Program-made: the position numbers and the translations under genes | Shown: positions 45,340 through 56,815 of the stretch, piece after piece | Position numbering within the stretch: position 1 is the stretch's first letter | Layout of the letters: every line of letters begins with the position of its first letter | From: Vulcanimicrobiota bacterium | GTDB taxonomy: Bacteria > Vulcanimicrobiota > Vulcanimicrobiia > Vulcanimicrobiales > Vulcanimicrobiaceae | Length of the DNA stretch: 64,000 bases | Reading direction: 5' to 3' | Assembly (NCBI GenBank): GCA_027459645.1 | Contig: DAIDHQ010000030.1 | Location: 62,001 to 126,000, forward strand | The notes under the pieces: model-generated | Databases searched by the model: none | The model's input: only the letters and a program-made list of their open reading frames with translations | What the model was told of the DNA's origin: nothing

Positions 45340-46893
45340 TTAGAGCGGAATGTTGCCGTGCTTGCGCTTGGGACGCTCGACGCGTTTGTTTTCCAGCATC
45401 TCGAGAGCGGTCGCGATCGATCCCCGGGTGCGGTGCGCTTCGATCACGTCGTCGACGTAACCGCGCTGCGCCGCGACGTACGGATTGGCGAAACGCTCGG
45501 TGTATTCGTCGATCAACTCTTGCGTCTTCGCGTTCGCATCGTTTGCCGCGGCGATCTCGCGGCGGTTGATGACCTTGACGGCGCCCTCCGCACCCATGAC
45601 GGCAATCTCGGCGGTCGGCCACGCGAGATTGACGTCGGCGCGGATGTGCTTCGACGCCATGACGTCGTAGGCGCCGCCGTAGGCTTTGCGCGTGATGACG
45701 GTAATCTTCGGTACCGTTGCTTCGGCAAACGCGTAGAGCAGCTTGGCGCCGTGCAGGATGATGCCACCGTACTCCTGATCGGTGCCGGGCAGGAAGCCCG
45801 GCACGTCGACGAAGGTTAGCAGCGGGATGTTGAAGGCATCGCAGAAGCGCACGAAGCGCGCCGCTTTGATCGACGATTTAATGTCGAGGACGCCGGCGAG
45901 CACGCTCGGTTGATTCGCGACGACGCCGATGCTGCGCCCGGCGATTCGGCCGAATCCCACGATCATGTTCTGCGCGTAGAGCGGTTGAATTTCGAAGAAC
46001 TCGCCGTAATCCAGCACGCCGGCGAGCACTTCGTGCATGTCGTACGGCTTGTTCGGCGAGTCGGGAACGATCTCGTCGAGATCCGGATTCTCGCGCTGGG
46101 GATCGTCGTCACATGCATAGCGCGGCGGATCGTCGAGATTGTTCTGCGGAACGTACGAAAGCAGCGTCTTGGTCTGTTCGACCAGTTCGTCTTCGTCGGA
46201 TGCGACGAGATGGGCGACGCCGCTCTTGCTTGCGTGCGTCTGCGCGCCGCCGAGTTGTTCGAAGGTGACGTCCTCGCCGGTGACCGTCTTAATGATCTCC
46301 GGGCCGGTGATAAACATCTGGGAGATGCCTTCGGTCATGAGGACGAAGTCGGTGATGGCGGGGGAATATACGGCGCCGCCCGCGCAGGGCCCGGCGATCA
46401 AACTCAGCTGCGGGATGACGCCGCTCGCTTGCACGTTGCGCCAGAAAATTTCCGCGTAACCGCCGAGCGATACGACCCCTTCCTGAATTCGCGCGCCGCC
46501 GGAGTCGTTGATACCGATCATGGGCGAGCCCGTGCGCACCGCAAGGTCCATCACCTTGCAGATCTTTTCGGCGAATGCTTCGCCGAGCGAACCGCCCAGC
46601 ACCGTGAAATCTTGCGAGAAGAGAAAGACTTGCCGTCCGTCGATCGTCGCACGGCCGGTGACGACGCCGTCGCCGAGGAACTCTTTTTCGTCCATCCCGA
46701 ACGCGTTGGTGCGATGGACGACGAACTGATCGAGTTCGGTGAACGAGCCTTCGTCGACCAGCGCTTCGATACGCTCGCGCGCCGTTCGCTTTCCCCGCGC
46801 GTGCTGCTTGTCGATCGCGTCGGCTCCGGCCGGCGCATGCGAAAGCGCGCGCTTGCGCGCCAGTTCCTCGTATTTTTCCCCGTGCGTTTTCAC
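45340..46893 (-). CDS. pccB: Acyl-CoA (propionyl-CoA) carboxylase beta subunit
   Basis: 517 residues. Carboxyltransferase of the crotonase fold: two oxyanion regions, [22 protein letters not shown] and [35 protein letters not shown] and the Asp-Gln pair of the second half ([16 protein letters not shown]) also fit. Propionyl-CoA versus acetyl-CoA specificity depends on one residue in the second half that I cannot assign safely; the mutase and epimerase favour propionyl-CoA. It follows a small acidic gene by 11 bp. Confidence 0.93.
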   Translation of the reverse strand: MKTHGEKYEELARKRALSHAPAGADAIDKQHARGKRTARERIEALVDEGSFTELDQFVVHRTNAFGMDEKEFLGDGVVTGRATIDGRQVFLFSQDFTVLGGSLGEAFAEKICKVMDLAVRTGSPMIGINDSGGARIQEGVVSLGGYAEIFWRNVQASGVIPQLSLIAGPCAGGAVYSPAITDFVLMTEGISQMFITGPEIIKTVTGEDVTFEQLGGAQTHASKSGVAHLVASDEDELVEQTKTLLSYVPQNNLDDPPRYACDDDPQRENPDLDEIVPDSPNKPYDMHEVLAGVLDYGEFFEIQPLYAQNMIVGFGRIAGRSIGVVANQPSVLAGVLDIKSSIKAARFVRFCDAFNIPLLTFVDVPGFLPGTDQEYGGIILHGAKLLYAFAEATVPKITVITRKAYGGAYDVMASKHIRADVNLAWPTAEIAVMGAEGAVKVINRREIAAANDANAKTQELIDEYTERFANPYVAAQRGYVDDVIEAHRTRGSIATALEMLENKRVERPKRKHGNIPL

Positions 46894-46904
46894 GGGGAGA
46901 AGCG

Positions 46905-47081
46905 TTAGGCCCGGGGTTCCTCCCCGCCTTCACCCGCTTCCGTGTCGAGTTCCGTTTCGATCAGGGTCCGTTGCGTGCCGACCATGCCGGTGTCGTCGGC
47001 GCCGATCACCGCTTCTTCGCCGCCGTGGTCCTCGAAGATCTGCTCCATCGAATCCTTGGAATCGTTGTCGTTGCGTTCCAT
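46905..47081 (-). CDS. Small acidic hypothetical protein
   Basis: 58 residues from ATG 47081 (a longer reading starts at 47117 inside the exporter gene). About a quarter of the residues are Asp/Glu ([21 protein letters not shown]...). No hydrophobic core segment, so it is likely disordered. It sits between the exporter gene and pccB on the same strand with 11-17 bp gaps, which argues for real coding. Function unknown. Confidence 0.45.
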   Translation of the reverse strand: MERNDNDSKDSMEQIFEDHGGEEAVIGADDTGMVGTQRTLIETELDTEAGEGGEEPRA

Positions 47082-47097
47082 GAGCGGATCGTACCCA

Positions 47098-48630
47098 CTA
47101 TTCGATAGCGATCGCATGGGGCGCGGCGCCGGTCTTTGCCGGACGCAGCAGCAACACGAGCGGGGTGAATATCAGCGTGATGGCGCCCAGCACGTAAAAC
47201 GCGTCGCCGAAGGCCATCGTGGCTGCCTGTTGCTGCACGAGTGCCGCGATCTGGGCTAGCGGTGCGTGCTCCGCCAGCGCACGCTGGACCGCCGGGCGCG
47301 TGAGGTTGATGGACGCGGCCAGCCGGTCTTGGTGAAACGCCCCGCGGCGGTCGAGCAGCGTTACGAGGATCGCCGTCGAGATCGAGCCGCCGAGCTGTTG
47401 GCAGAGGCTCAACAGCGAGGTTGCTTTCTGCGTGTCCGCGCCCTGTACCGACGTCAAGACCGATACGGCGAGCGGCACGAAGAGCATGCCGAAACCGATG
47501 CCGCCCAAGACCAACGGAAACAAAAAGGTCTTGAAATCGCTGTTCGTAGTGAGCACCTGCGCGGTCATGATGTTCGCGACGGCGACGATGATAAAACCGA
47601 TTCCGAGCAGCAATTGCGGCTTTAACTTGAGCCGGTTCAGCATAAAGAGCGTCACGAAGGTCATGACCATGATGCCGAGCGCACGCGAGAGGATCGACAA
47701 GCCGGAGAGCGTTGCGGTAAAGTTCAACAGGTTTTGCTGAAATTGCGGAGCCAGAATGACGCCGCCGAAGAGCGAGAACGCCAGCAGCATGCCGAGCAGA
47801 CATCCGAAGCGCACCGTGCGATTCTTCACGAGGATGCGCAGATCGACGATCGGATTCTTCACGACGCGCAGTTCCCAATACACAAACGTGGCAAGCGATG
47901 CAACGGCTACAAAGCTGGTCGCGACGATGTTGCGGTCGCTGAACCAGTCGTAGCGTTCGCCTTCGTCCAACACGTATTGCAGGCAGCCCAAACCCATCGC
48001 CATGAGCCCCAGCCCGATTCCGTCGACGGAAGGACGTCCGCGGCGAGCCGGATCGCGCAAGAGCGACGCGCAGAGCAACGCGCTTATCACGCCGGGCACG
48101 ATGTTGACGAAGAATATCCAATTCCACGAGAGCTGGTCGGTCAGGACGCCGCCGAGCGTCGGACCGATCGACGGACCGACGACCGCGCCGAGCGAGGTGA
48201 GCGCTTGACTCAAGCCGAGCTGTTTGGGTGGAAACGTATCGCGCATGATCGCCTGACCCGTCGCGATAAGTCCACCGCCGCACAAGCCTTGCAGCACGCG
48301 ATAAAAAACCAGCTGCTGGAGCGAGGTGGCGGTGCCGCAGAGTCCCGAGGTGATCGTGAAGCCCACGATTGCCGCTACGTAGTAGTTGCGGCGTCCCATC
48401 AACTGCTGCAACCAGGGCGTAAGCGGAATAACGATGACGGCCGCGATGATATAGCCCGTGACGACCCACGCCGCTTCGTCGAAGTTCGCGCCCATGTTGC
48501 CCTGGATCGTCGGCAGCGCGACGTTGACGATCGTGGCGTCGAGCACTTGCAGCAGCGTCGCCATCATAACGCCCACGACGATCAGCCAGCGGCGGGTACC
48601 GTATTCGACGAGCTCCTCGTGTCCGTGCAT
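47098..48630 (-). CDS. DHA2-family (14-TM) multidrug MFS exporter under TetR control
   Basis: 510 residues. EmrB/QacA markers: LLQVLDATIVNVALPTIQ, WVVTGYIIAAVIVIPL, motif C VGPSIGPTLGG. Paralogue of the exporter at 6283. Divergent from the TetR gene at 48685 with a perfect palindrome between them, so expression is probably induced by whatever ligand TetR binds. No periplasmic adaptor (EmrA-like) gene is next to it. Confidence 0.92.
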   Translation of the reverse strand: MHGHEELVEYGTRRWLIVVGVMMATLLQVLDATIVNVALPTIQGNMGANFDEAAWVVTGYIIAAVIVIPLTPWLQQLMGRRNYYVAAIVGFTITSGLCGTATSLQQLVFYRVLQGLCGGGLIATGQAIMRDTFPPKQLGLSQALTSLGAVVGPSIGPTLGGVLTDQLSWNWIFFVNIVPGVISALLCASLLRDPARRGRPSVDGIGLGLMAMGLGCLQYVLDEGERYDWFSDRNIVATSFVAVASLATFVYWELRVVKNPIVDLRILVKNRTVRFGCLLGMLLAFSLFGGVILAPQFQQNLLNFTATLSGLSILSRALGIMVMTFVTLFMLNRLKLKPQLLLGIGFIIVAVANIMTAQVLTTNSDFKTFLFPLVLGGIGFGMLFVPLAVSVLTSVQGADTQKATSLLSLCQQLGGSISTAILVTLLDRRGAFHQDRLAASINLTRPAVQRALAEHAPLAQIAALVQQQAATMAFGDAFYVLGAITLIFTPLVLLLRPAKTGAAPHAIAIE

Positions 48631-48664
48631 TGGTTCCTAAAAGGCGGGAAGGCGGATCAGGGTT

Positions 48665-48686
48665 ACAGACCGAACGGTCGGTCTGT
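48665..48686. promoter_or_regulatory. TetR operator palindrome
   Basis: ACAGACCGA (48665-48673) and TCGGTCTGT (48678-48686) form a perfect 9-bp inverted repeat around ACGG. Spacing and sequence are typical of operators for TetR/AcrR repressors. It overlaps the first two bases of the TetR GTG start (48685) and lies 35 bp from the exporter ATG, so bound repressor would block both promoters. Confidence 0.85.
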
Positions 48687-49272
48687 GAAGAGTTCGAACC
48701 GTCGCCAAGCGATCCTGGCGTCCGCCGCTCCGATCTTCAACCGGTACGGCTTCTCGGGAACCTCGATCAACGACATTCTCGAGGCGACGGAGCTCGAAAA
48801 GGGCGGCCTCTATAACCACTTTGCCAGCAAAGAAGAACTGGCCCTCGCGTCATTCGATTATGCCTACAAGCAGGTCGACGCCTATTTCACCAAGGCGCTC
48901 GCCGGCACGGAATCGGGATTGCCGCGGTTACTTGCGTATCTGCATGCATTCGAGCGGTACATCGAACGCCCGGTCGTCACCGGCGGTTGCCCGATCGCCA
49001 ACGGCGTCGTCGAAGCGGACGACGCGTTGCCGTTTCTGCGCGAACGCGTGACGCAAGCGCTGTCGCGGATGCGCACGCACGTAGTGCGCAACCTAGAGCG
49101 GGGCCGAGAGAAGGGACACTTCGCGGCAGAGCTCGACGCGGAGAGCGCGGCCGACTTTATCATCGCGGCACTCGAAGGCGCGCTACTGGTCTCACGCGGT
49201 TTGCGTTCCCGACTCCACGCGCGCCGGGTCGTCGGTACGCTGCGCGCGTGGATCGAAGGTTTGCGTCCGTGA
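48685..49272 (+). CDS. TetR/AcrR-family repressor
   Basis: 195 residues from GTG 48685. HTH at about residues 22-48 (GTSINDILEATELEKGGLYNHFASKEEL), followed by a helical ligand domain with GGCPIANGVVEADD, a segment common in the branch that controls efflux and aromatic-stress genes. The start codon lies inside its own operator. Its stop overlaps the hydrolase gene (GTGA), so regulator, hydrolase and thioesterase are one transcript divergent from the exporter. Confidence 0.9.
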   Translation: MKSSNRRQAILASAAPIFNRYGFSGTSINDILEATELEKGGLYNHFASKEELALASFDYAYKQVDAYFTKALAGTESGLPRLLAYLHAFERYIERPVVTGGCPIANGVVEADDALPFLRERVTQALSRMRTHVVRNLERGREKGHFAAELDAESAADFIIAALEGALLVSRGLRSRLHARRVVGTLRAWIEGLRP

Positions 49273-50147
49273 TAGCTTCGCAAACGCTTACCGTTGCGGG
49301 CATCGACGGCTACGCATTGCCGGCGACGCTATGGGAACCCGAAGATCCGCGCAGCGCGATCGTCGTGAGCCCTGCGACGGCGACGCCGCGCGGATTCTAT
49401 CGCTCCTTTTGCGAGTATCTCGCCGTACTCGGCGCTGCGGTCGTGACCTACGACTATCGCGGGACGTTCGAAGCGCCTGAGGTGTTACGCCGCTCGCCGG
49501 CGCGCATGCGCGATTGGGGTACGCTCGATTTTGCGGGCGTCGTCGAATGGGCGCGCGCGCGCTATCCCGGGCTGCCGATCGACGCCGTCGGACATTCCGT
49601 CGGCGGTCACGTCTTGCTGATGACGCCCTCGGCCGCCGAACTTCGCAGCGCGGTTACCGTTGCGTCGCAGTCGGGGTATTGGCGGCTCTACCGCGGTGTC
49701 GAACGCTATCGCGTGTACGCGTTCGTCAAAGCGATCATGCCGCTGCTCACGCGGACGTGGGGATATTTTCCGGGCGAACGCGTCGTCTTCGGAACGAATC
49801 TCGCGCCCGGCGTGCTCTACGAGTGGAGCCGGTGGTGTACGTCGCCGCGGTACTTCTTCGCCGATCCGTCGATGCGAGAGGTTCTCGAACACGATCGCGC
49901 GTTCGGCGGCGACGTGTTGATGATCGGCATCACGGACGATCCGTGGGCGACGCCGAGAGCGATCTCCGCCTTGGTTCCCGGCTTTACTTCCGCGCGCGTC
50001 TCGCGCCGGGAGATCCACCCCGGCGACTACGGGCTTGCGGCGGTGGGACACATGGGATTTTTCCGTTCGAACTCTCGCGTGCTGTGGAGCATTGCCGCAC
50101 GCGCGCTGCATCTGGATGCGACCCTGGAAAAGGAAACGATATCATGA
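49269..50147 (+). CDS. Alpha/beta hydrolase (COG4757-like)
   Basis: 292 residues from GTG 49269. Strand/turn pattern AIVVSPATATPRGFYRSF, nucleophile elbow IDAVGHSVGGHVLL (Ser ~110), acid in IGITDDPWATP and His in AAVGHMGFFRS. This layout fits the COG4757 'predicted alpha/beta hydrolase' group. No signal peptide. Coupling to a TetR repressor and exporter suggests detoxification or modification of the inducing compound; substrate unknown. Confidence 0.85.
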   Translation: MIASQTLTVAGIDGYALPATLWEPEDPRSAIVVSPATATPRGFYRSFCEYLAVLGAAVVTYDYRGTFEAPEVLRRSPARMRDWGTLDFAGVVEWARARYPGLPIDAVGHSVGGHVLLMTPSAAELRSAVTVASQSGYWRLYRGVERYRVYAFVKAIMPLLTRTWGYFPGERVVFGTNLAPGVLYEWSRWCTSPRYFFADPSMREVLEHDRAFGGDVLMIGITDDPWATPRAISALVPGFTSARVSRREIHPGDYGLAAVGHMGFFRSNSRVLWSIAARALHLDATLEKETIS

Positions 50148-50659
50148 AAGAACTCGCGCGCGAGCGCACCTTCACGTGGGATCCTCCGCAGGCGACGGCG
50201 CGCGCGATCTTAGGGCGCGATCCGATGGCGTGGTTGGAAGAGATGCGCGTCGGCACGGTGCCCTCTCCGCCTGCGGCGCGTTTGATGGGCTTCGAGATCG
50301 AACGCTTCGAGGAAGGGCGCGTCGTCTTTTCGATGAGCGTCGAAGAGTGGACGTCGAATCCAACCGGCGTCGTTCACGGAGGCATCACGTCGGCGTTGCT
50401 CGACACGGTGCTAACGCTTGCCGTGCAAACGAAGTTACCGCCGGAGCGCTACGGAACCACGCTCGATCTCCACGTGCACTTCATACGCCCCATCGCGCCG
50501 GATGGCGGCAAGATCACGGCGGAAGGCGTCGCGGTGCACGTCGGCACGACGGTCGGAACCGCCGAAGGGCGCGCGTATAATGCAAACGGTACGTTGGTTG
50601 CGCACGCGACCGCCACGCTCGCAATCTTGGACGCTACCAGATCCCGAGGGTCGCTTTGA
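50144..50659 (+). CDS. PaaI-like hotdog thioesterase
   Basis: 171 residues from ATG 50144 (ATGA overlap). Hotdog fold with SNPTGVVHGGITSALLDTVLTLAV, the HGG active-site helix of PaaI thioesterases, and TTLDLHVHFIRPI. The ~40-residue N-terminal helix before the domain is usual for the group. It would hydrolyse an acyl-CoA in the TetR-controlled unit. The last 26 bp overlap the convergent DUF59 gene. Confidence 0.9.
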   Translation: MKELARERTFTWDPPQATARAILGRDPMAWLEEMRVGTVPSPPAARLMGFEIERFEEGRVVFSMSVEEWTSNPTGVVHGGITSALLDTVLTLAVQTKLPPERYGTTLDLHVHFIRPIAPDGGKITAEGVAVHVGTTVGTAEGRAYNANGTLVAHATATLAILDATRSRGSL

Positions 50660-50945
50660 CGTCGTCGGTTGCCATCGTCGTCGGATCCCATGGCGGTGAA
50701 AACGTGATGTCCACCTGCACGGTCTTGACGCCTTCGATGCCGAGCACGTTGTCTTCGACCGATTTCTTGAAGAGCGGACCCACCGGGCACATCGGTGAGG
50801 TCAAGGTCATAACGACGTTAACATGTTCCTGCTGGTCCCCTTCGACGTTGATGTCGTAGACGAGGCCGAGATCCAGGATGCCGAGATTGAGCTCGGGATC
50901 GTTGACGTTTTTGAGTGAGGTCCGGACTTGTTCGACGGTAGGCAT
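50634..50945 (-). CDS. DUF59 / MIP18-family protein (SufT-like)
   Basis: 103 residues from ATG 50945; the longer ORF to 51293 runs under the clpC start and is not supported. DUF59 pattern: LKNVNDPELNLGILDLGLVYDI, LTSPMCPVGPLFKKSV (conserved Cys), VQVDITFSPPWDP. The family helps assemble iron-sulphur clusters (SufT) or phenylacetyl-CoA oxygenase (PaaD). The standalone form beside housekeeping genes favours Fe-S assembly. Confidence 0.9.
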   Translation of the reverse strand: MPTVEQVRTSLKNVNDPELNLGILDLGLVYDINVEGDQQEHVNVVMTLTSPMCPVGPLFKKSVEDNVLGIEGVKTVQVDITFSPPWDPTTMATDDVKATLGIW

Positions 50946-51249
50946 GACGTTCTTAATCTCTCGGATGGAAGGGGCGGCGCAACGGCGTACTGCCCCGGAA
51001 ATGTCGCAACTTTCGCAAGCGGCTTGGAGTTCTACCGTCTGTAACCCTTTGCGAACCGGAAGCGCCGCGGATCCCCGCTTGGTCGCCCGGCCCCCTGCCC
51101 TTGTGCCCAACCGTACCGATGCGTCTCGTCCCTGTAAAGCTAGGGGCGAATGCTCGCCGTTGGCGTCACGAAACTGGAATGCGACGGGTAGAGTTAAATA
51201 GAGACCTGTTCCCGAAGCGGGATTAAGGTACCGGAGGAAGAGCCTAGTC
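50946..51249. other. Intergenic region between DUF59 gene and clpC
   Basis: 304 bp with no supported gene. It must carry the divergent promoters of the DUF59 gene and clpC. A strong GGAGGAAG Shine-Dalgarno (51233-51240) serves clpC. I find no CtsR direct repeats, no CIRCE element and no convincing sigma-70 boxes; one reading frame on the minus strand stays open through it but has no protein-like character. Confidence 0.5.
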
Positions 51250-53748
<2,499 letters not shown>

Positions 53749-53796
53749 GTGACGCCCTTCCGCCGCAATGCGGAAGAACATCGTACCAATGCCTCG

Positions 53797-53838
53797 GGCG
53801 GGTCGGCGAAGCCGAGCCCCCGGGGCTTTTTTCTTTTG
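53797..53838 (+). terminator. Intrinsic terminator after clpC
   Basis: GGGTCGGC / GCCGAGCCC pair around a GAA loop with one bulged base. A second GC-rich dyad (AGCC...GGCT) runs into TTTTTTCTTTT, ending about 20 bp before the next ATG. It is placed to stop clpC transcription ahead of the NadR gene. Confidence 0.6.
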
Positions 53839-53856
53839 AAGTCGTAGTGTGCGGCA

Positions 53857-54825
53857 ATGACTGGATTGATCGTCGGGAAGTTCGATCCGCCGCATCGCGG
53901 CCATGCCATGCTGATCGACGTGGCGCGGTCGTTGGTCGACCGGCTGATCATTCAGTTATGGGATTATCCCGAACAGCAAACGCCGGCGGCGTTGCGCGCG
54001 CGATGGATGCGTGAGATTCACCCCGACGTCGACGTACGGATCGTTGCCGACGATCCCACCGTCGCATCGGCCGACATGGTGGCGCAGGCCAATCACGCGC
54101 GCCGCTTTCTCGACGACGCACGCGTCGACGTGCTCTTTTCGTCCGAGACCTATGGCGAGGCGCTCGCGCGAGAGCTCGGCGCGCGTCATTACATCGTCGA
54201 CCGCGACCGCCGGTTCGTACCCATTACCGGCACGGCCGTGCGCCGCAACCCGCTCGCACACTTGGAATGGCTCGAACCGGTCGTTCGCGCGCATTTCGTG
54301 AAGCGCGTCGCCGTGGTCGGAGCCGAGTCGACCGGAAAATCGACGCTCTGTTCTCGACTTGCGGAGCGTTACCAAACGACGTGCGTCGGTGAATACGGGC
54401 GCGATTACACGTTCGTCAAGCTCGAAGCCGGCGCGCTCGGCCGCTGGTCGGCCGACGAGTTCGTGCACATCGCGTGGGAACAGCAGCGTCAAGAAGACGA
54501 AGCCGCGCGCCACGCCAACAAAGTGCTCCTCTGCGATACCGACGCGTTTGCGACCGAGATTTGGCACGAGCGCTATCTAGAGCAGCCGCCGGTGTGGACG
54601 GCACCGCCTTCCAAGATCGCTCTCTATCTCGTGCCGTTCCCCGACGTTCCGTTCGTCGCCGACGAGATCCGCGACGGCGAGCACTTGCGCTATTGGATGT
54701 ACGAGCGCTTCCTCGAGGAATTGACCAAACGGGAACGCCGGTACGTCGTGCTCGAGGGAGATTACGCGGAACGCGACGCGCAAGCGATCGCCGCAATCGA
54801 CGAACTGCTGCTCCCGAACGCTTAA
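53857..54825 (+). CDS. nadR: NadR-type NMN adenylyltransferase / nicotinamide riboside kinase
   Basis: 322 residues in two enzymes. Residues ~1-145 are a nucleotidyltransferase with GKFDPPHRGH (HxGH) and PITGTAVRRNP (the ISxxxR equivalent). Residues ~150-320 are a P-loop kinase with VVGAESTGKSTL and EYGRDY. It makes NAD from nicotinamide riboside via NMN. The N-terminal DNA-binding domain of enterobacterial NadR is missing, so it is an enzyme only. The stop overlaps the pseudogene stop on the other strand. Confidence 0.93.
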   Translation: MTGLIVGKFDPPHRGHAMLIDVARSLVDRLIIQLWDYPEQQTPAALRARWMREIHPDVDVRIVADDPTVASADMVAQANHARRFLDDARVDVLFSSETYGEALARELGARHYIVDRDRRFVPITGTAVRRNPLAHLEWLEPVVRAHFVKRVAVVGAESTGKSTLCSRLAERYQTTCVGEYGRDYTFVKLEAGALGRWSADEFVHIAWEQQRQEDEAARHANKVLLCDTDAFATEIWHERYLEQPPVWTAPPSKIALYLVPFPDVPFVADEIRDGEHLRYWMYERFLEELTKRERRYVVLEGDYAERDAQAIAAIDELLLPNA

Positions 54826-55490
54826 GCGGTTTCCGGGTGCACGAAGGTGTGGGAGCGCACCACGCTTCCTCCGTCGCCTTTTGCCGCGTAGAGTGCCGCG
54901 CGGCATCTGCAAGCAGCACGTCGACGCCCGCGAACGGGCCGCCTTCGTTCTGCACCGCGAGTTCGAGCGACGCTCCGGGTAAAATGACGGCGAACTCCTC
55001 GCCGCCGTAACGCGCGAAGATCTCGTCGGCACGCTGCGCTTGCGCTCGGCACGTGCGTGCGAGCAGTTTTAAACAATCGTCGCCCGCGAGATGCCCCCGC
55101 ACGTCGTTGTAGACCTTGAAGCGATCGACGTCGAGCATGATCACCGCGAGCGGCGCGCTATGACGCACGGCGCGATTCCATTCAGCTAGAAGCCGCTCGT
55201 CGAAGAGTCGGCGGTTCGCTACGCCGGTGAGCGCGTCGGTTCGCGCCAGGCGTGAGGCTTCGGCGGTGAGTACTTCGGCACGCTCGCGTTCGGCTTGCGC
55301 CCGGCGAATCTGGTCGGCAAGCCCGAACGCCAGCACGACCGCGTCGATGCAGACGCCGGCCTCGATGCCGTAGAAGTGCGCGCCGGATCGAATGTGTCCC
55401 GTGTCGGTGCGGTGCCGGGGTGGTCGATGCGCGCCTGCAGCACGACGGAGCCGCTTTGGGGCACCGTGAGCGGCGGCCCGGTTATAGTCA
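54822..55490 (-). pseudogene. Broken membrane-anchored diguanylate cyclase
   Basis: On the minus strand a GGDEF domain begins well (RTDALTGVANRRLFDERLL, MLDVDRFKVYNDVRGH, active site RYGGEEFAVILPGA with an I-site-like RADE). After GGEEF only ~30 residues remain before the closing VLLADA, instead of about 65, so a stretch is deleted. There is then a one-base frameshift near 54895-54905, in the run GCCGCGCGGC, after which ALYAAKGDGG and the tail continue in another frame to a stop at 54822. Upstream (to ~55490) pieces of a membrane-helix end (IEAGVCIDAVVLAFGLADQI) and a sensor-like region lie in two frames. The 5' limit is approximate. Confidence 0.75.
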
Positions 55491-55542
55491 GCGCCGGGCC
55501 GGGAAATGCTTCTGGCGCTTGCTCGTTCGGCCTGGGCCGAGG

Positions 55543-56241
55543 CTACCGTTCGACCTCGATTCCGTCGAACGACGCGACCGAGGTATGGCGCGTCGAGGGA
55601 CGGGTACCGTCCTGCGGCCGCGCGAGCTGCACGGTGATAACGCCGGCCTCGGCGGCGGCGTCGAGTTCGGCTTCGTTGTCCGAAAAGAAGATCACCTCGT
55701 TCGGCGGCAGGCCGAGTTCGCGTAGGATCGCTTCGTACGACGACGCTTCGCGTTTGTTGCCGATCGTCGTATCGTAAAAGCCGGCGAAGAGCGGCAGCAT
55801 GTCGCCCGCAACGGTGTGACCGAAGAGCAGCTTCTGCGCTGCGATCGAACCGGACGAGTACACGTAGAGTGCGACGCCCGCCGCATAATAGCGGTTGAGC
55901 GCGTCCACCGCATCGGGATAGAGAGGGCCGCGAATGTCGCTCGATTCAAAACCGTCGCGCCAGATGTGTCCTTGCAATTCTTTGAGCGGCGTCACCTTGA
56001 CGTCGTTGTCCGACCAGGTATGGAGCGCGCGCAGGATCGCGTGCAGATCGTGCACGTCCACCGCCGCGTCGCGCGCCGCAGCGTCGAGAATCGCTCGCAT
56101 GAACGGCTCTTCCGCGTGGGCGAAGACGTACGCGTCCATGCGCGTCTTGGCGTACGGAAAGAGCACGTCGCGAACGAACGCGATCGAACCGACCGTGCCT
56201 TCGATGTCGATGAGTGCGGCCTTCGCGCGAAATCGCGTCAT
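55543..56241 (-). CDS. mtnC: Enolase-phosphatase E1 (methionine salvage)
   Basis: 232 residues from ATG 56241. HAD superfamily: nucleophile motif LIDIEGTVGSI, YVYSSGSIAAQKLLFGHT, and FFSDNEAELDAAAEAG. It enolises and dephosphorylates 2,3-diketo-5-methylthiopentyl-1-phosphate to acireductone, the substrate of MtnD, whose gene lies 16 bp upstream. Length is typical. Confidence 0.95.
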   Translation of the reverse strand: MTRFRAKAALIDIEGTVGSIAFVRDVLFPYAKTRMDAYVFAHAEEPFMRAILDAAARDAAVDVHDLHAILRALHTWSDNDVKVTPLKELQGHIWRDGFESSDIRGPLYPDAVDALNRYYAAGVALYVYSSGSIAAQKLLFGHTVAGDMLPLFAGFYDTTIGNKREASSYEAILRELGLPPNEVIFFSDNEAELDAAAEAGVITVQLARPQDGTRPSTRHTSVASFDGIEVER

Positions 56242-56257
56242 GCGTAGCGTTTCGAGG

Positions 56258-56815
56258 TCAGTCGAGCTTTGGAAAGCCCGCGGCAATCGCGTCGCCGGTA
56301 AAGTTGGCGACCCAGCCGTCGGGATTGATGAACAGGCGGATCGCCGTGAATTCGGGATCGGCGCCCATATCGAACCAGTGTTTCGTGCCGGCGGGAACGC
56401 CGATCAAGTCGCCCTTGACGCAGATCGTCTGATAGACCTTGTCGCCGACGTGAAGGTAGAACGCGCCGCGGCCTTCGACGAAGAAGCGCACCTCGTCTTC
56501 CGAGTGCCGGTGTTCGTCGAGAAATTTCTTGCGCATCGGTTCCGTGTTCGGCGTACCGCGCTCCAGACGAATGACGTCGACCGATTGGTAGCCGCCGGTT
56601 TCCATGAGCCGGTCGATCGACGAGCGGTACGCAGCGATGACCGCGTCCTGATCGGCGCCGGCCGGAAGCTGCGCGTCGGCGTCCCAGCGTTCGAAGTGTA
56701 CGCCGGCTTTTGCTAATTCGGCGGCGATGCGTTCGCCGTCGCTCGTCTCGAGCACGGGAGTGCCGGGATCGGTGTCGTCGAACACCCGCAGGGTCGTCGT
56801 TGCTACGGCGGTCAT
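56258..56815 (-). CDS. mtnD: Acireductone dioxygenase
   Basis: 185 residues from ATG 56815. Cupin with metal ligands in DEHRHSEDEVRFFVEG (two His and a Glu) and TKHWFDMG (His). Oxidises acireductone to the methionine precursor keto-acid and formate with Fe, or off-pathway with Ni. Its ATG overlaps the mtnB stop by 4 bp. Confidence 0.95.
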   Translation of the reverse strand: MTAVATTTLRVFDDTDPGTPVLETSDGERIAAELAKAGVHFERWDADAQLPAGADQDAVIAAYRSSIDRLMETGGYQSVDVIRLERGTPNTEPMRKKFLDEHRHSEDEVRFFVEGRGAFYLHVGDKVYQTICVKGDLIGVPAGTKHWFDMGADPEFTAIRLFINPDGWVANFTGDAIAAGFPKLD

